A stretch of DNA of 64,000 bases from Limnephilus marmoratus. Taxonomy: Eukaryota > Arthropoda > Insecta > Trichoptera > Limnephilidae. The translations under genes were made by a program, and so were the position numbers. The notes below the pieces were generated by a model. It was not told the DNA's origin and made no database searches. It was given only the letters and a program-made list of their open reading frames with translations. Shown one piece after another: positions 57,701 through 63,789 of the stretch (its first letter is position 1; each line of letters starts with the position of its first letter). The stretch is taken from the NCBI GenBank assembly GCA_917880885.1, contig OU862913.1, positions 40,767,460 to 40,831,459 of the forward strand. The letters run 5' to 3'.

Positions 57701-60700
57701 TTTCAAAAAGATTTATCTGTAAGATAAGATATTTAATACATATATTATATTAGTTGTGTTTATGATTGTACTAAGAGAGCAATAATTAGAGAAGTTAATA
57801 TATTGATGGAAATATTTAAAGTAAATACAGTTCAGTTTCATCGTGTTCAAGTTAGTAAAAAAAATTTAAATCAATAATAAATTACAACATAAATAAGATG
57901 GATGATAATGTGCATTACATTCATTCGATATAGATTTGATGTAAATATAGGATTACATAATATATTCTCGCTAATTGTGTTAAAAACAGATAAGCTTGGT
58001 AGATGAGAGAAGAATACATAATATCTCGTAAAATATCTGTAAAATATTATGGTGGTGGTGTGACTAATAAGACAAAAACAAAAAACAATCGATCTAAATA
58101 ATAATAATAAGAAGGATAGTACATTATTTTGAGTATGTGTTATCTTGTCGAAAATCGTGGTATGAATCATGAAAAAACCAGGGAAAAAAGTTATGATTAT
58201 AGAATTAACAATATTAAAGTATATTAAAACAATATAATGCATAATAGCAAGGTAAGTATATCTGTTGGGAATAGTTTGGTGAGATAAATAAGTTAACATA
58301 AGGATGCAACCTGATTAATAAGCGAAACATACAAAAATGCGAATGGAAAGGTGAAAATGATTTTGTAGTGAGTTTGTTTATCAGATTTAAGTAGTACACA
58401 TTGAGTATAATAGAATAACGGATAAAAGCATATAATGCAGACATTAGTATCTAGTATAGTGGAGTGATGTAGCAGCACAGTACTTTGTATCGTCAGTCAC
58501 TAAATTAATTAAGTAATTGACGTTTTTCGCGAACCAGGTCAGCAATATTGTTTATTGAAATAATAATAATTTAATATTTATATTGAGGGATCAGTAGGAT
58601 TTATAGGTTCACACATGCCACAGAGCCGAACCCTCTGATATGAAAATATCTGGAGTCGGTGAATTATATTCCCATTTGGTCTCTAGTAGGTTGACATGTT
58701 GTTCTTGTATTGTTTTGTATTTATAATACTTATATAGTGCAATTGCATAGCGTGGGTTGACTAGATGATCATTTGGCGAAGTGTGTGAAAGGGTTAAGTT
58801 TTTCCTTCTTTTTTTCCTTTTTTTTTTTTTTTTTTTTTTGGGGAAAATTTAACCCGGACATTTAAATCTTGTATATAAAAATGCAAAAATCAGTCATTTT
58901 AAATACATGTAGGATTACAAAAGATTTTTTAAATATTTATATTGAGGGATCAGTAGGATTTATAGGTTCAATTAGAAATGCCACAGAGCCGAACCCTCTG
59001 ATATGAAAATATCTGGAGTCGGTGAATTATATTCCCATTTGGTCTCTAGTAGGTTGACATGTTGTTCTTGTATTGTTTTGTACTTATAATACTTATATAG
59101 TGCAATTGCATAGCGTGGATTCACTAGATGATCATTTGGGGAAGTGTATGAAAGGGTGAAAATTTAACCCGGACATTTAAATCTGGTGCGTTTAAAATTG
59201 GATAATTTATAAAGCGCCGTTTTTGTGAAAAATCACCTCAATGGCGCTGTTTTTAAAATCACCTTTTATTTATTTATAAATGAAACAAATTTGTCTTCCA
59301 CGAATTTCATTATGGATGTTTTAAAATCTGTCAGCTCTTTTATAAGAGACTATTGGCGCCATCTATATTTTCAGATGTTAAGTTTTCTGTGTCGATTTAT
59401 TGATTTGATAGTTCAGGTTTCGGCGGTTGAGTATACTGTTTTGCTTGTTTGATAATAGATGGCGGTTCTTGTTCGTTGTTGTTTGATAATATGACATTAT
59501 CTGTATGCTGGGGTTTGTTATTTTTAGCATTTTTTACACATTTTTTGCATTTCCATTGCAAACTCCTGGCTCTGCGGCGTGTCGTTTCAGTAATTTCTGC
59601 ACATATAAGGTGGTAGTTTTTTTCACAGACACCACAGCATATAAAGTCTGATGGATTGTCAGTATTTTTTTCGCAAACAATGCACTTTGTATTCATGATA
59701 ATATTGTTTAACACGATCTTTACGTAAAAATGTGATTTATAAATGGATAATATTATTATACGATAGTAATCGGTATCACTTTAGCGTCACTTAGGTTTCT
59801 TCGAACTATTTGTCACTATTTGTATTTTACAATAGTTTTTTTTCAGTGGGTAGAGTTTGACGCTTCGTGGCAGTTTTAAAGTGTAGGTAAAAAACACTAA
59901 AGCAGGCCATTTCACACGATAAAAATTCATTGGTTTGACGCGCGGTCTACAGTTTATAAAATTTGAGCACTTTAGACTTAGCTCACTATTGTTTTGTTTG
60001 ATGATTTTTAATAATTTTACGTAGACAAAAAAATATGTCAACACTAGACTTGGTTGAGGTAGGTAGATTATATATTTCTATTGTTTCCAAAATTTTTCTT
60101 ATTTTATTTTTCTTTTACTTACTGTTTTTCGAAAACATTTTTTCTTGTTAATTAATTGATTCTAGAACCTATTACTCCACTGTTTAATTATTTAAATGCA
60201 AATTGTGAAGCTTAACTTTACTTAATGCTTTATGAATGATAATGTACCTACTTACCTAATATGAATATGTCAATTTGACTGTCCTAGAACGGGAGACCTT
60301 CCTAGTTGGACAGTCAAAGCTTCCTTACAATGAATGTATTTTATAAAAAACAAAATAAATAAACAAACATCTATAGGATTTAGCCTGTGAGAGAAAGAGG
60401 TGTTCACTTTGTGCGGTGCTATAAGTAGTAAAATAATTACCATCCATGTTCAAACTCGGTAACAATATTATAATGAATAAACTCTGCACTTATCCTGCGC
60501 CTCTGCATTCGTCTCATTCTCTCCAACTTAAGTTTTCCGAAGGTTTCCATTCTACCGCGTGTGAATTGCATACTCTATTTTTAATTGGAATTTCTAAAAA
60601 ATTGGAAATTGAGAAAAAAAATGCTCGGCAAATGGGTCGGGAAATTATGTTTTTTCGATTTAGAAACTGAGAAAATCAAAGTTTAGTTAACCCCTCAGAC

Positions 60701-63700
60701 CAATTTGTTCCCTTTTCGGAACAACTCAAAGAGGTCTTATAGAAATCGTAGTATTTCTCTTACTATCATGTTTAGAAACATGATCTAAAAACGGTGTTAG
60801 AAAGAGTTTAAATTCAAATTTGAAAATTAACCGTGTGATTGTTATAAATGAAAAGCTCCAGTTTATGCAGTAATAATATTAACTCTTTATTCACCATTGG
60901 AAACGTACACAAGAGAGTAATAGACAAGAGAGTACATGCAGTATTGACAACTTAACAATATTAACAGCTAAGTTGTAGCCAACCTAAGATTCACGATTTA
61001 CATTGCCATATTCTAACAAACCGCAAAATAATTAAAATGTTCGCCTTTAAAAAAAACCAAAGTTTCCGCCCAAATTTGAAAAAAAAATATATGAATTTTC
61101 GGAAATTTTCTTTTACGTTGTTTTTTTACATGAAACGATAAAAAAATGGAGTTGACGATAACTTTTATATAATATATGCCAAAAAAAAAATATGTGTGCG
61201 TGTTAACTTTTGTTATCAGTAATTTTAGTTTTTAAAAAACATTGTAAATTTTTGTAATTCAAAAAATTTGGCGTCTATTTTGAATAATAAAATTTTAAAG
61301 CGTTTTTCGTCACCTTTCAAAAACTGTTTTTAATTTTCGGATGAATTCATAAGTATTTCATTTATTATAGATTTTTTTGCAAAACCGTAATATTTTTAGT
61401 TTCCGACAAAATAAGCCGGAGACCTAAGGGGTTAATTATATGTTGACATTTTCTTGTCTGAGACGGTTCTTTTTGAAAACAACAGAGAAAGTCATTTCCG
61501 TTTACAACAATCACAAATGTACAGTCCTTCAGATAATAATACTATCAGATAAGGACATATTTAGCATTAAAGAAGCGTCTTTTGTTTCAGCTCTGATAAA
61601 GTTCAGTTTGTTGGATTGGGCGGGACATTTACACCCCGGTACAATCCAGATGAGATATATGGCGTCACTAAACAATACATCCATCCGCTATACAACAGAA
61701 CTTACTCTAAAGTGTACAACAACATCGCCCTCCTTCAGCTAGACAGAGAGTAAGTATTTTATAATTACATAAAATATTGTAATAATTTTAAGTAAAAATA
61801 ACACAACAACAAAAAAACAAACATACATACACCCGTAGTACGTGCATCTGTAATTAGAATTCCAGACCATATACTGGTCGGGCGTTTACTCTAGCAACTG
61901 AGCTATCTCCCGAACCTTCAGACCTGCTCTATTTCTCCATTTTACTTTATAAACTTTTAAGTATTTATTTTATCAATATTACAAATCTGACAGCCTTCGT
62001 GGTCAAGGGAAATGGCTCTCGACTAGTAATACGGAGGTCGCGGATTCAAATTCGGCATGTGTTAGTAAATTTTATTTGATTAATTTGTGATATTTCTCAA
62101 CTTATTCATATTAAAAAATATATGTAGTATATTTTTTAAGCACGTTCCAGAATGGAAGATACTCTCAGTATCGCCTTGGTGTAAGACCACCATTCAGAAA
62201 TGAAAGGTTGCTTAAAATGGCTTTAGCCGTGTTTGACGACCAGATCTGATTAGCCAGGTACTTCTCCACCTTCCTCCTCCCCATCTTCTCCCACCCCGCT
62301 GCCTCCAGCCTCACAACATATCCTAATTACCACAGTTTCAGTCCAGACGGTTGGGAGCAGTACCCGGCCTTACCCGATCTTTACGCAGAGTACTTCCAAG
62401 TTTAATGTGACATCCCTTTTTTTGTTTGTGTGCAAAATTTCATCAATATCGAAAATAAATAACAATATAAACTAAAAACAATTAACAACAATCGCCGTAT
62501 CTAAAAAACTCCGTGTGTCTAGAAAAACTGAGTGGGAGAGCAAAAATGAAGATTTATGGCTTATGATCAAGTCCAATTCTCATTCCAACTCGCTCATTTC
62601 TATGTGCGTCCTTTATATTCCTCCTTGTGTAACTGTTGAAAAGTATTGCAATCATATTGAAAAATTACAAGATCTCTATTTAAAGAATTCAAAATCAAAT
62701 TCACTGTTTATTTTTATTGGTGATTTTAATTAACCTGAAATTAAATGGTTACCCGACACTTCATTTAAAAATAATGTTCTTTCACCTTCTAATTATAAAA
62801 GTCAGAAGGCGCACAGTCTTGTCAACCTTTCTTCAATTTGTAATTTGAATCAATTCAATTATGTATACTGTACCGTTTTTTTAAATTCTATGTCTAACTG
62901 TTTTTTGTTTTATTTTATCTATTTTTTATTTTAACTGTTCTAAAATTAATTATTGTATTATTTGGCTAATTGATAGTATATAAAATTTTACTTTATCTTA
63001 TTTGTATAATTAACTGAATTTTTATAACTGGGTTGTTCTCACATGTGTGTGAACAACCTGTAAAAACGCAGTATAAATAAATAAATAAATAAACAATAAC
63101 TGTAGATTCCATCATCACAGACACTCTTCTCTATATAAATAGATATATAGAACTAGCGCAGATTAGTGAAAAATCACCAATTGTCTGAATTCTCGATAAA
63201 TAGTTCCAATTTTGAAAATTTCCATTTATATATACATGTAGGTAGTTTATCGCTTGTCTGAATTCTCCAGAAAACACTAGATATTTTGAAAATGAATACA
63301 CCTAAATTCAAAGCAGAGCTTCTAGAGTTTATTAAACTGGAGTTACAAGCAGACAGACAGAATCACAGCTGGTTAATTTTGGTTGTGGTACTTATTTTTA
63401 TTTATTATTTAAATGTTACAGTTAATAATCGGTGGAAAAATAAAGTAACCATATTTATCAATAAGTCCTTTTTTATTACAAAAAATCAACAAAATTATAA
63501 AACTGGTGACGGTGCAATATTCACGTGTGTCATGCGTCATGCCGGAATATCGACATACCGCACCTAAAGGGTTAAGGAATATTATTGCATCCTAATAACA
63601 TCTCACAGCTTTTTTCTAAAGTAAATAATTGTTTTAACACAAACAAAAAACTAGAATTTACCATTTATAAATTTCAGGGTGAAATTTACGAGCAGGATTC

Positions 63701-63789
63701 TGCCAGTCTGTCTCCACACGGGCACCCCTCTTCCCGACAGTGGCTTCATACTAACTGTGCTGGGATACCCAGACAAAACTCACTACAAG
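36691..63789 (+). CDS. Multi-CLIP-domain serine protease homolog (catalytically dead), 13 internal exons
   Basis: The exons join in phase to 1350 nt (450 codons). The product has one partial and four complete CLIP domains, a linker and a trypsin-like domain up to about the GWG region. CLIP domains are six-Cys modules that regulate extracellular insect protease cascades (melanisation, Toll activation, cuticle and muscle attachment). The protease part is degenerate: IVYH for IVGG, CSVGT for TAAHC, NNIALL for DIALL and LGYP near GWG. It should therefore act as a non-enzymatic cofactor or adhesion protein. Drosophila Masquerade, with five CLIP-like modules and an inactive protease domain, has the same plan; orthology is not shown. 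The signal peptide, any earlier CLIP exons and the Ser195 exon are outside or unseen. Introns range from 79 nt to 9.8 kb and are full of transposons. Confidence 0.85.
36880..36983 (+). CDS. CLIP 2, exon A (Cys1-3)
   Basis: A pyrimidine-rich TTTCTGTTTGTTTGAAG acceptor leads into GDNCTMVDTRMAGVCSQFG, then NCPTAMEAASKGKSPQ and the donor CAG|GTACTG. The Cys spacing C-10-C-5-C is that of CLIP Cys1-Cys3. It is 104 nt long, phase 1 to phase 0. The intron before it is only 80 nt. Confidence 0.88.
37527..37587 (+). CDS. CLIP 2, exon B (Cys4-6)
   Basis: TTTTCAG|GTTTGC encodes VCALEGNIQIVCCPLVTVAE plus a split Gly, with donor GAAG|GTATAG. It closely resembles the B exon of CLIP 4 (ICALEDRVQIVCCPPVTVIE), suggesting that these two modules are duplicates. 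Confidence 0.88.
37667..37770 (+). CDS. CLIP 3, exon A (Cys1-3)
   Basis: TTTTGCAG|GTGATAAATGC encodes GDKCTLAETGRVGKCLRIS, then KCPVAVEAALKGITPQ, with donor CAG|GTGAAG. It is the most divergent A exon. It is separated from CLIP 2 by a 79-nt intron, whereas the following intron (3.8 kb) holds the RTE-like insertion and a Rep-B copy. Confidence 0.88.
37847..38209 (+). repeat. 46-bp tandem array, 7.9 copies
   Basis: The unit starts AAGTAATTGGTTTTAAGGCT and ends GTATAAAACC; starts fall every 46 bp from 37,847 to 38,169. The copies look identical by eye. The last copy runs straight into the RTE-like ORF: its frame (VIGFKAVNERICI) continues as LRIKTKFFNISIVNVHA. The unit is thus endonuclease coding sequence from the element itself. 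Because 46 is not a multiple of 3, the upstream copies are out of frame. Confidence 0.95.
38172..40864 (+). CDS. RTE-like endonuclease/reverse transcriptase (5'-truncated)
   Basis: The frame opens within the last 46-bp unit and runs to TAG at 40,862-40,864; the first ATG is 38,351 (837 codons). The endonuclease part has INVHAETE-like VNVHAETEDKDEV, MVIGDLNAKIGQD, YKWTWTSPGG, NQIDHILIERR and CDSDHYLVVA. RT blocks are YNKTPGGDNIPAELYK, PIHKKGDKLKCENHRGISLL, LFVDFKQAYDSID (first Asp), SQGLKQGDGLAPTLFNI and VGYADDLNIV (catalytic YADD). The C-terminus has RLRWAGHVHRM and GRPRLRWEDD, typical of this group. The N-terminal endonuclease with the first catalytic residues is missing. The RT is apparently intact. 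Confidence 0.9.
41069..41540 (+). repeat. Rep-B copy
   Basis: It shares GGTGCTGTGTGGAGGGTC, GAGCACCCCTGCTAAGTCAC and GTGACCTATGGCAGAGAT with the 12,389 and 48,190 copies. It lies in the intron upstream of CLIP 3 exon B. Confidence 0.7.
41605..41659 (+). CDS. CLIP 3, exon B (Cys4-6)
   Basis: TTTTCAG|ATTTGC encodes ICSLDGSVPVVCCEGVVE plus a split Gly; donor GAAG|GTATAT. It is two codons shorter than the B exons of CLIP 2 and 4. Phase 0 to 1. Confidence 0.86.
41900..43660 (-). mobile_element. Decayed non-LTR retrotransposon inserted upstream of CLIP 4 exon A
   Basis: The poly-A-like tail (reversed) is ATTTATTTTATTTTAAATGC near 41,905. Intron sequence 41,851-41,897 matches 46,245-46,330 upstream of CLIP 5 exon A, and the match resumes at about 43,665 (TGTGTTATGTAAATCTGGTG). 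The insertion boundaries are inferred from that comparison. Confidence 0.7.
42304..43650 (-). pseudogene. Reverse transcriptase relic
   Basis: On the minus strand: FAEYFKPTYN (end of the pre-RT region, about 43,570), YNEFAKAFDSVDPLILLNKL (first catalytic Asp), a disrupted SGVLQGSK block followed by a deletion, and KFLLFADDPKLF (FADD). The C-terminal block VLYYSLVRSILERSSVIWGP follows in another frame (42,597-42,304). At least three frame breaks and a deletion between the GVLQGS and FADD blocks show it is dead. Jockey/CR1-type by motif style. Confidence 0.75.
43707..43810 (+). CDS. CLIP 4, exon A (Cys1-3)
   Basis: TTTGTTTGAAG|GTGATAACTGT encodes GDNCTIVDTGRVGVCSRFA, then NCQAAIEASSKGISPQ; donor CAG|GTACTG. 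It is close to the A exons of CLIP 2 and 5. The retrotransposon on its upstream side ends only about 45 bp from the acceptor, sparing the conserved polypyrimidine tract. Confidence 0.88.
43980..44445. other. Intron DNA; possible Penelope-like flank
   Basis: No exon found. Around 44,040-44,130 the sequence (GGAAAGACAAATAACAGCAT, CATGTATGCTGTCAAGACAT) has no recognised match. Confidence 0.35.
44446..44684. repeat. Large inverted repeat with Penelope-like 3' motifs
   Basis: Arms of about 105 bp (44,446-44,550 and 44,579-44,684) flank a 28-nt spacer. Both carry the GATGATGGACACTGCAACG / CCGAAACGTTGGC combination familiar from the 3' regions of Penelope-like elements. The arms differ at a few positions (GGAGAGCG versus CGATGTCC). 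Confidence 0.7.
45311..45371 (+). CDS. CLIP 4, exon B (Cys4-6)
   Basis: TTTTTTCCAG|ATTTGC encodes ICALEDRVQIVCCPPVTVIE plus a split Gly; donor GAAG|GTACGA. It is the closest match to the CLIP 2 B exon. Confidence 0.88.
45440..46210 (+). pseudogene. Penelope-like element reverse transcriptase fragment
   Basis: The frame at 45,612-45,926 contains SISGLAMGCLISPVSAEFFF, which is the GLPMGSPLSPxLAxIFM block of Penelope-type RTs. After a stop and frame changes, FLDIGIEIVKK (about 46,050) and RHHISHKLSIFYSLIQRLY (about 46,145) correspond to the later FLDL-type and HK...SLIHR blocks in correct order. (AACTATAATGATAA)n-like simple sequence interrupts at 45,755-45,800. The catalytic FVDD block is not visible. 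It lies in the intron between CLIP 4 and CLIP 5. Confidence 0.65.
46368..46471 (+). CDS. CLIP 5, exon A (Cys1-3)
   Basis: ATTTGTTTGAAG|GTGATAACTGC encodes GDNCTMVDTRQAGVCRPFA, then NCQAAKDAASRGIFQQ; donor CAG|GTACTA. Upstream intron sequence is shared with CLIP 4 exon A. Confidence 0.88.
46480..47160. other. Intron without recognised features
   Basis: AT-rich DNA between the two exons of CLIP 5. No repeat family from elsewhere in the window was identified. Confidence 0.4.
47165..47279 (+). CDS. CLIP 5, exon B (Cys4-6) plus start of linker
   Basis: TTACAG|AGATGT encodes RCDLTDNESKLVCCTKT, then DCPPLPKSLVTQLPIG; donor AACT|GTGAGT. Cys4 and the CC pair are in place. It is twice the length of other B exons because it continues into the region joining the last CLIP to the protease domain, with one extra Cys (DCPP). 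Phase 0 to 1. Confidence 0.86.
47355..47515. mobile_element. Hairpin MITE-like repeat in intron
   Basis: GAGAACTTTGAAAAAAAAAA at 47,361 is mirrored by TTTTTTTTCAAAGTTCTCTC at about 47,495. The arms are about 42 bp with mismatches. Confidence 0.55.
47788..47850 (-). repeat. SINE-A fragment, reverse
   Basis: GTTGTGAGGCTG and ACCTAGCTATCCACATCT match the reverse SINE body at 13,931-14,010. Confidence 0.5.
47949..48097 (+). CDS. Linker and start of protease-like domain (activation site IVYH)
   Basis: CTCTATAG|ACTGC encodes YCIKLAEKIHPCQETRS, then GWTRGNICHLLTPDS, NIVYHRTPITTAAEAPYY; donor TAT|GTAAGT. The Cys-rich linker resembles that of Snake-type CLIP proteases (CxEY...C...LIVGG). NIVYHRTPITTAAEAPYY aligns with the LIVGGTxxxxxEFPHM start of the catalytic domain. 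Gly-Gly is Tyr-His (48,053-48,058), and the residue before Ile is Asn rather than Arg/Lys, so tryptic activation here is unlikely. 50 codons, phase 1 to 0. Confidence 0.85.
48190..48530 (+). repeat. Rep-B copy
   Basis: It shares GAACCCGGGTACCCCTGCTA and GGTGTTGGTTATCCAACAC with the copies at 12,389 and 41,069. A reverse fragment of the same family is at 48,740-48,815. Confidence 0.65.
49116..49752 (+). mobile_element. PIF/Harbinger-like non-autonomous element with a MADF relic
   Basis: The ends GGCGGCGACTGACCTGTGAC and (reversed) GTGGCGACTAACATGAGCAT are imperfect inverted repeats of about 25 bp. A TAA precedes the left end and TTTA follows the right; a clean 3-bp duplication is not visible. 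The content is a MADF-domain ORF, the accessory protein of Harbinger elements, without the transposase. Confidence 0.6.
49358..49686 (+). pseudogene. MADF (Myb/SANT-like) domain protein relic
   Basis: The ATG at 49,358 starts MEWNQDKTLLFIEKYKEM, then LWDLSHPQHYNKI and a stop at 49,461. One base shifted, the frame continues DAWVDLASLLETEVETC and LLASLRREKQKIKK. The Trp-rich opening, LW-x-x-x-H-P-x-Y-x-N and the W at the second helix are the MADF signature. In PIF/Harbinger elements this kind of protein binds DNA and carries the transposase to the ends. A single frameshift at the poly-A (49,462-49,468) kills it. Confidence 0.7.
50000..50163 (+). repeat. SINE-A body, left part of a split copy
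   Basis: GTTCCGAAGTGAAAGATACT to CCCCTCCCCACTACC. The right part resumes at 51,497. Confidence 0.7.
50164..51496 (-). mobile_element. Non-LTR retrotransposon relic (minus strand) inserted in a SINE-A copy
   Basis: RT blocks on the minus strand, in order: VLVLFIDNAKPFDTIDPQKL (first Asp, about 51,420), CAGVPQGSILGPTIY (about 51,240), HFVYADDTAIVIS (about 51,135), VYLGVTVDCNFKWDIQIN (about 50,870), IYLSLAESTLRYGLTTWG (about 50,730), and a C-terminus RFTKNEGMLVPKYNN...LKQWL (about 50,500-50,320). These fall in five frames, so it is dead. It is of the Jockey/CR1 type. SINE sequence flanks both sides. Confidence 0.75.
51497..51571 (+). repeat. SINE-A 3' end, right part of the split copy
   Basis: GTCTCACTGGCTCCAGATAT and GAGTCTTGTGCGGAATTCAT match the SINE 3' end. 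Confidence 0.7.
51669..51781 (+). CDS. Protease-like domain exon replacing the His57 region
   Basis: TTCCCAG|GGACAG encodes GQIGSDHWRGGITWEENA, then VSLVSDQWVLCSVGTIERI; donor GG|GTGAGT. It aligns with the catalytic-domain segment MAALG...CGGSLVSxxWVLTAAHC. The CGG is lost, and TAAHC is CSVGT, so the catalytic His position is Gly (GGG at 51,762-51,764) and the paired Cys is Thr. Phases agree: 0 from the previous exon, and the trailing GG joins C of the next. Without phase and context this exon would be easy to miss. Confidence 0.8.
51782..52380. other. Intron; no feature recognised
   Basis: AT-rich. CACGGTGTCTGGCAACTCGT near 51,937 matches the old repeat motif seen near 9,697, 16,040 and 17,160. 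Confidence 0.4.
52390..52570 (-). repeat. Rep-F repeat copy
   Basis: It is the reverse complement of 60,350-60,600 with gaps: GATTTAGCCTGCGAGAGAA, CTTTGTGCGGTGCT and CTACCGCGTGTGAACTGCA (in that orientation). Confidence 0.6.
52779..52854 (+). repeat. 17-bp tandem repeat, about 4.5 copies
   Basis: The unit CACTCCTGGACATTTGT varies as CATTCATGAACGTTAGT, CACTCATGGTCGTTCGT and CACTCATGGACATTCGT. It sits between Rep-F and a retrotransposon ORF1. Confidence 0.85.
52890..53660 (+). pseudogene. ORF1 relic of the Jockey/CR1-like element
   Basis: Across shifted frames: a helical charged start (KRQTQLRIIKTELLG...RVAELFNECKEF), KQERQKKNDIEIRGV, then VIVRFKHVHLRNDFL and VFISEHLTST, AWITTGRVYIRQIPESRAI. 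This is the coiled coil plus baculovirus-FP-like C-terminal fold common in CR1-type ORF1 proteins (RNA-binding chaperone). At least three frame breaks. Confidence 0.65.
54015..54785 (+). pseudogene. Endonuclease relic of the Jockey/CR1-like element
   Basis: NIVHQNIRTMENLDDFL (first Asn), IIFTECRLS (catalytic Glu; stop follows at about 54,209), GVVVYIDITLN, LAIYRSPSF, LLIGDMNINTIG (GDxN box) and SSCLDHIFTRK. The final SDH reads YHYT. One internal stop and one frameshift. Confidence 0.75.
55080..56620 (+). pseudogene. Reverse transcriptase relic with mutated catalytic FADD
   Basis: Frames in order: KLWNVVRDITKTK, PIHKSGPKFLVENYRPISLL, PNQYGFRSGKGTDDAI, LFLDLAKALDTISHKILL (F to L after KA), GVPQGSTLGPLLFIIYINEL, ITFADVTVILF where FADD is FADV, FIKYLGVIVDNNLKWKYQI and the C-terminus near 56,470-56,620. 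The second catalytic Asp is Val, and five or more frame breaks exist, so no enzyme can be made. Confidence 0.8.
56960..58560. other. AT-rich intron DNA; no gene
   Basis: About 1.6 kb, very AT-rich. It starts with TTTATTTATTTATTACATGT and GGTCGCCATACTAGGCAGCT (probably the reversed tail of another non-LTR element). The minus-strand frame at 57,871-58,299 is Ile/Tyr/Phe-rich and compositional. Confidence 0.45.
58562..59190 (+). repeat. Rep-D, two tandem copies
   Basis: Copies at 58,562-58,870 and 58,889-59,190 (period about 360 bp). Each has GAGCCGAACCCTCTGATATG and ends in GGACATTTAAATCTGGTG or a variant. A 20-odd-base poly-T is at 58,816-58,839. Confidence 0.8.
59397..59714 (-). pseudogene. 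PHD-finger ORF, probably the 5' end of a non-LTR ORF1
   Basis: 105 codons: KCIVCEKNTDNPSDFICCG, VCEKNYHLICAEITE and WKCKKC. The order CxxC...CxxC...HxxC...CxxC is a PHD-type zinc finger with a Trp before the last pair. Stand-alone PHD fingers of this style open the ORF1 of many insect CR1/Jockey-like elements; in host proteins they read histone tails. The tail after residue 55 is polar (Asn, Gln, Pro). No RT follows on this strand, so a truncated retroelement is more likely than a host gene, but a small host gene is not excluded. Confidence 0.5.
59715..60273. other. Intron DNA; possible 5' leader of the PHD-containing element
   Basis: The minus-strand 85-codon frame at 59,787-60,044 has no recognisable domain. 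Confidence 0.35.
60274..60318. repeat. 45-bp imperfect palindrome (inverted copy of 14,633-14,677)
   Basis: TTTGACTGTCCTAGAACGGG ... GGACAGTCAAA. Exact reverse complement of the 14.6-kb copy. Confidence 0.8.
60350..60600 (+). repeat. Rep-F repeat copy
   Basis: ATAGGATTTAGCCTGTGAGA, ACTTTGTGCGGTGCT and CTACCGCGTGTGAATTGCA match 52,390-52,570 in reverse. Confidence 0.6.
60691..61431. mobile_element. piggyBac-like MITE, about 741 bp
   Basis: TTAA flanks both ends (60,687-60,690 and 61,432-61,435), the piggyBac target. The ends CCCCTCAGACC and (reversed) CCCCTTAGGTCTCC are short inverted repeats. The inside is AT-rich and non-coding. Confidence 0.6.
61591..61749 (+). CDS. Protease-like domain exon with Asp102 replaced by Asn
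   Basis: TTTGTTTCAG|CTCTGA encodes SDKVQFVGLGGTFTPRYNPD, then EIYGVTKQYIHPLYNR, TYSKVYNNIALLQLDRE; donor GA|GTAAGT. It matches the trypsin segment VRLG...I...HPxYxxxxxxNDIALLKLxR. The catalytic Asp of DIALL is Asn (AAC, 61,721-61,723). Phases match on both sides (2 to 2). Confidence 0.88.
61989..62400 (+). repeat. SINE-A, full-length copy
   Basis: tRNA head GACAGCCTTCGTGGTCAAGG with B-box-like GCGGATTCAAATTCGG. Body GGAAGATACTCTCAGTATCG, AATGGCTTTAGCCGTG and CAGGTACTTCTCCACC; 3' end with GACGGTTGGGAGCAG. Confidence 0.8.
62440..63095 (+). mobile_element. Internally deleted non-LTR retrotransposon fragment
   Basis: The frame at 62,515-62,733 gives LISMCVLYIPPCVTVEKY and FIFIGDFN then TAA, where PEIKW follows: the YIPP and GDFN boxes of an endonuclease with a nonsense codon. 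Then LVNLSSICNLNQFNYV, a jump to a 3' UTR, and the tail AATAAATAAATAAATAAAC at 63,076. The RT is missing. Confidence 0.65.
63286..63576 (+). other. Unrecognised 93-codon frame with a hydrophobic segment; possible transposon end
   Basis: MNTPKFKAELLEFIKLELQ is followed by a hydrophobic stretch WLILVVVLIFIYYL (about residues 30-43) and a Lys/Asn-rich tail. I do not recognise it. The end region (CATGCGTCATGCCGG...CACCTAAAGGGTTAA, 63,530-63,576) looks like one terminus of a piggyBac-type element (reads TTAACCCTTTAGGTG in reverse), but no partner end was found. It lies in the last visible intron, so a host gene here is doubtful. Confidence 0.25.
63678..63789 (+). CDS. Protease-like domain exon (after DIALL; GWG region)
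   Basis: ATTTCAG|GGTGAAA encodes (E)VKFTSRILPVCLHTGTP, then LPDSGFILTVLGYPDKTHYK; donor AAG|GTTAGA. It matches xVxFTxxVxPVCLPxx...ATGWGxT. The PVCL Cys, which normally pairs with the linker Cys, is kept. The conserved GWG reads LGYP. It ends in phase 0. The exon(s) with the Ser195 region are beyond the window. Confidence 0.86.

Noticed and set aside
57871..58478. Minus-strand frames of 60-142 codons as genes
   Set aside because: Composition is extreme (Ile, Tyr, Phe, Leu) in AT-rich DNA, with no domain and no supporting context.
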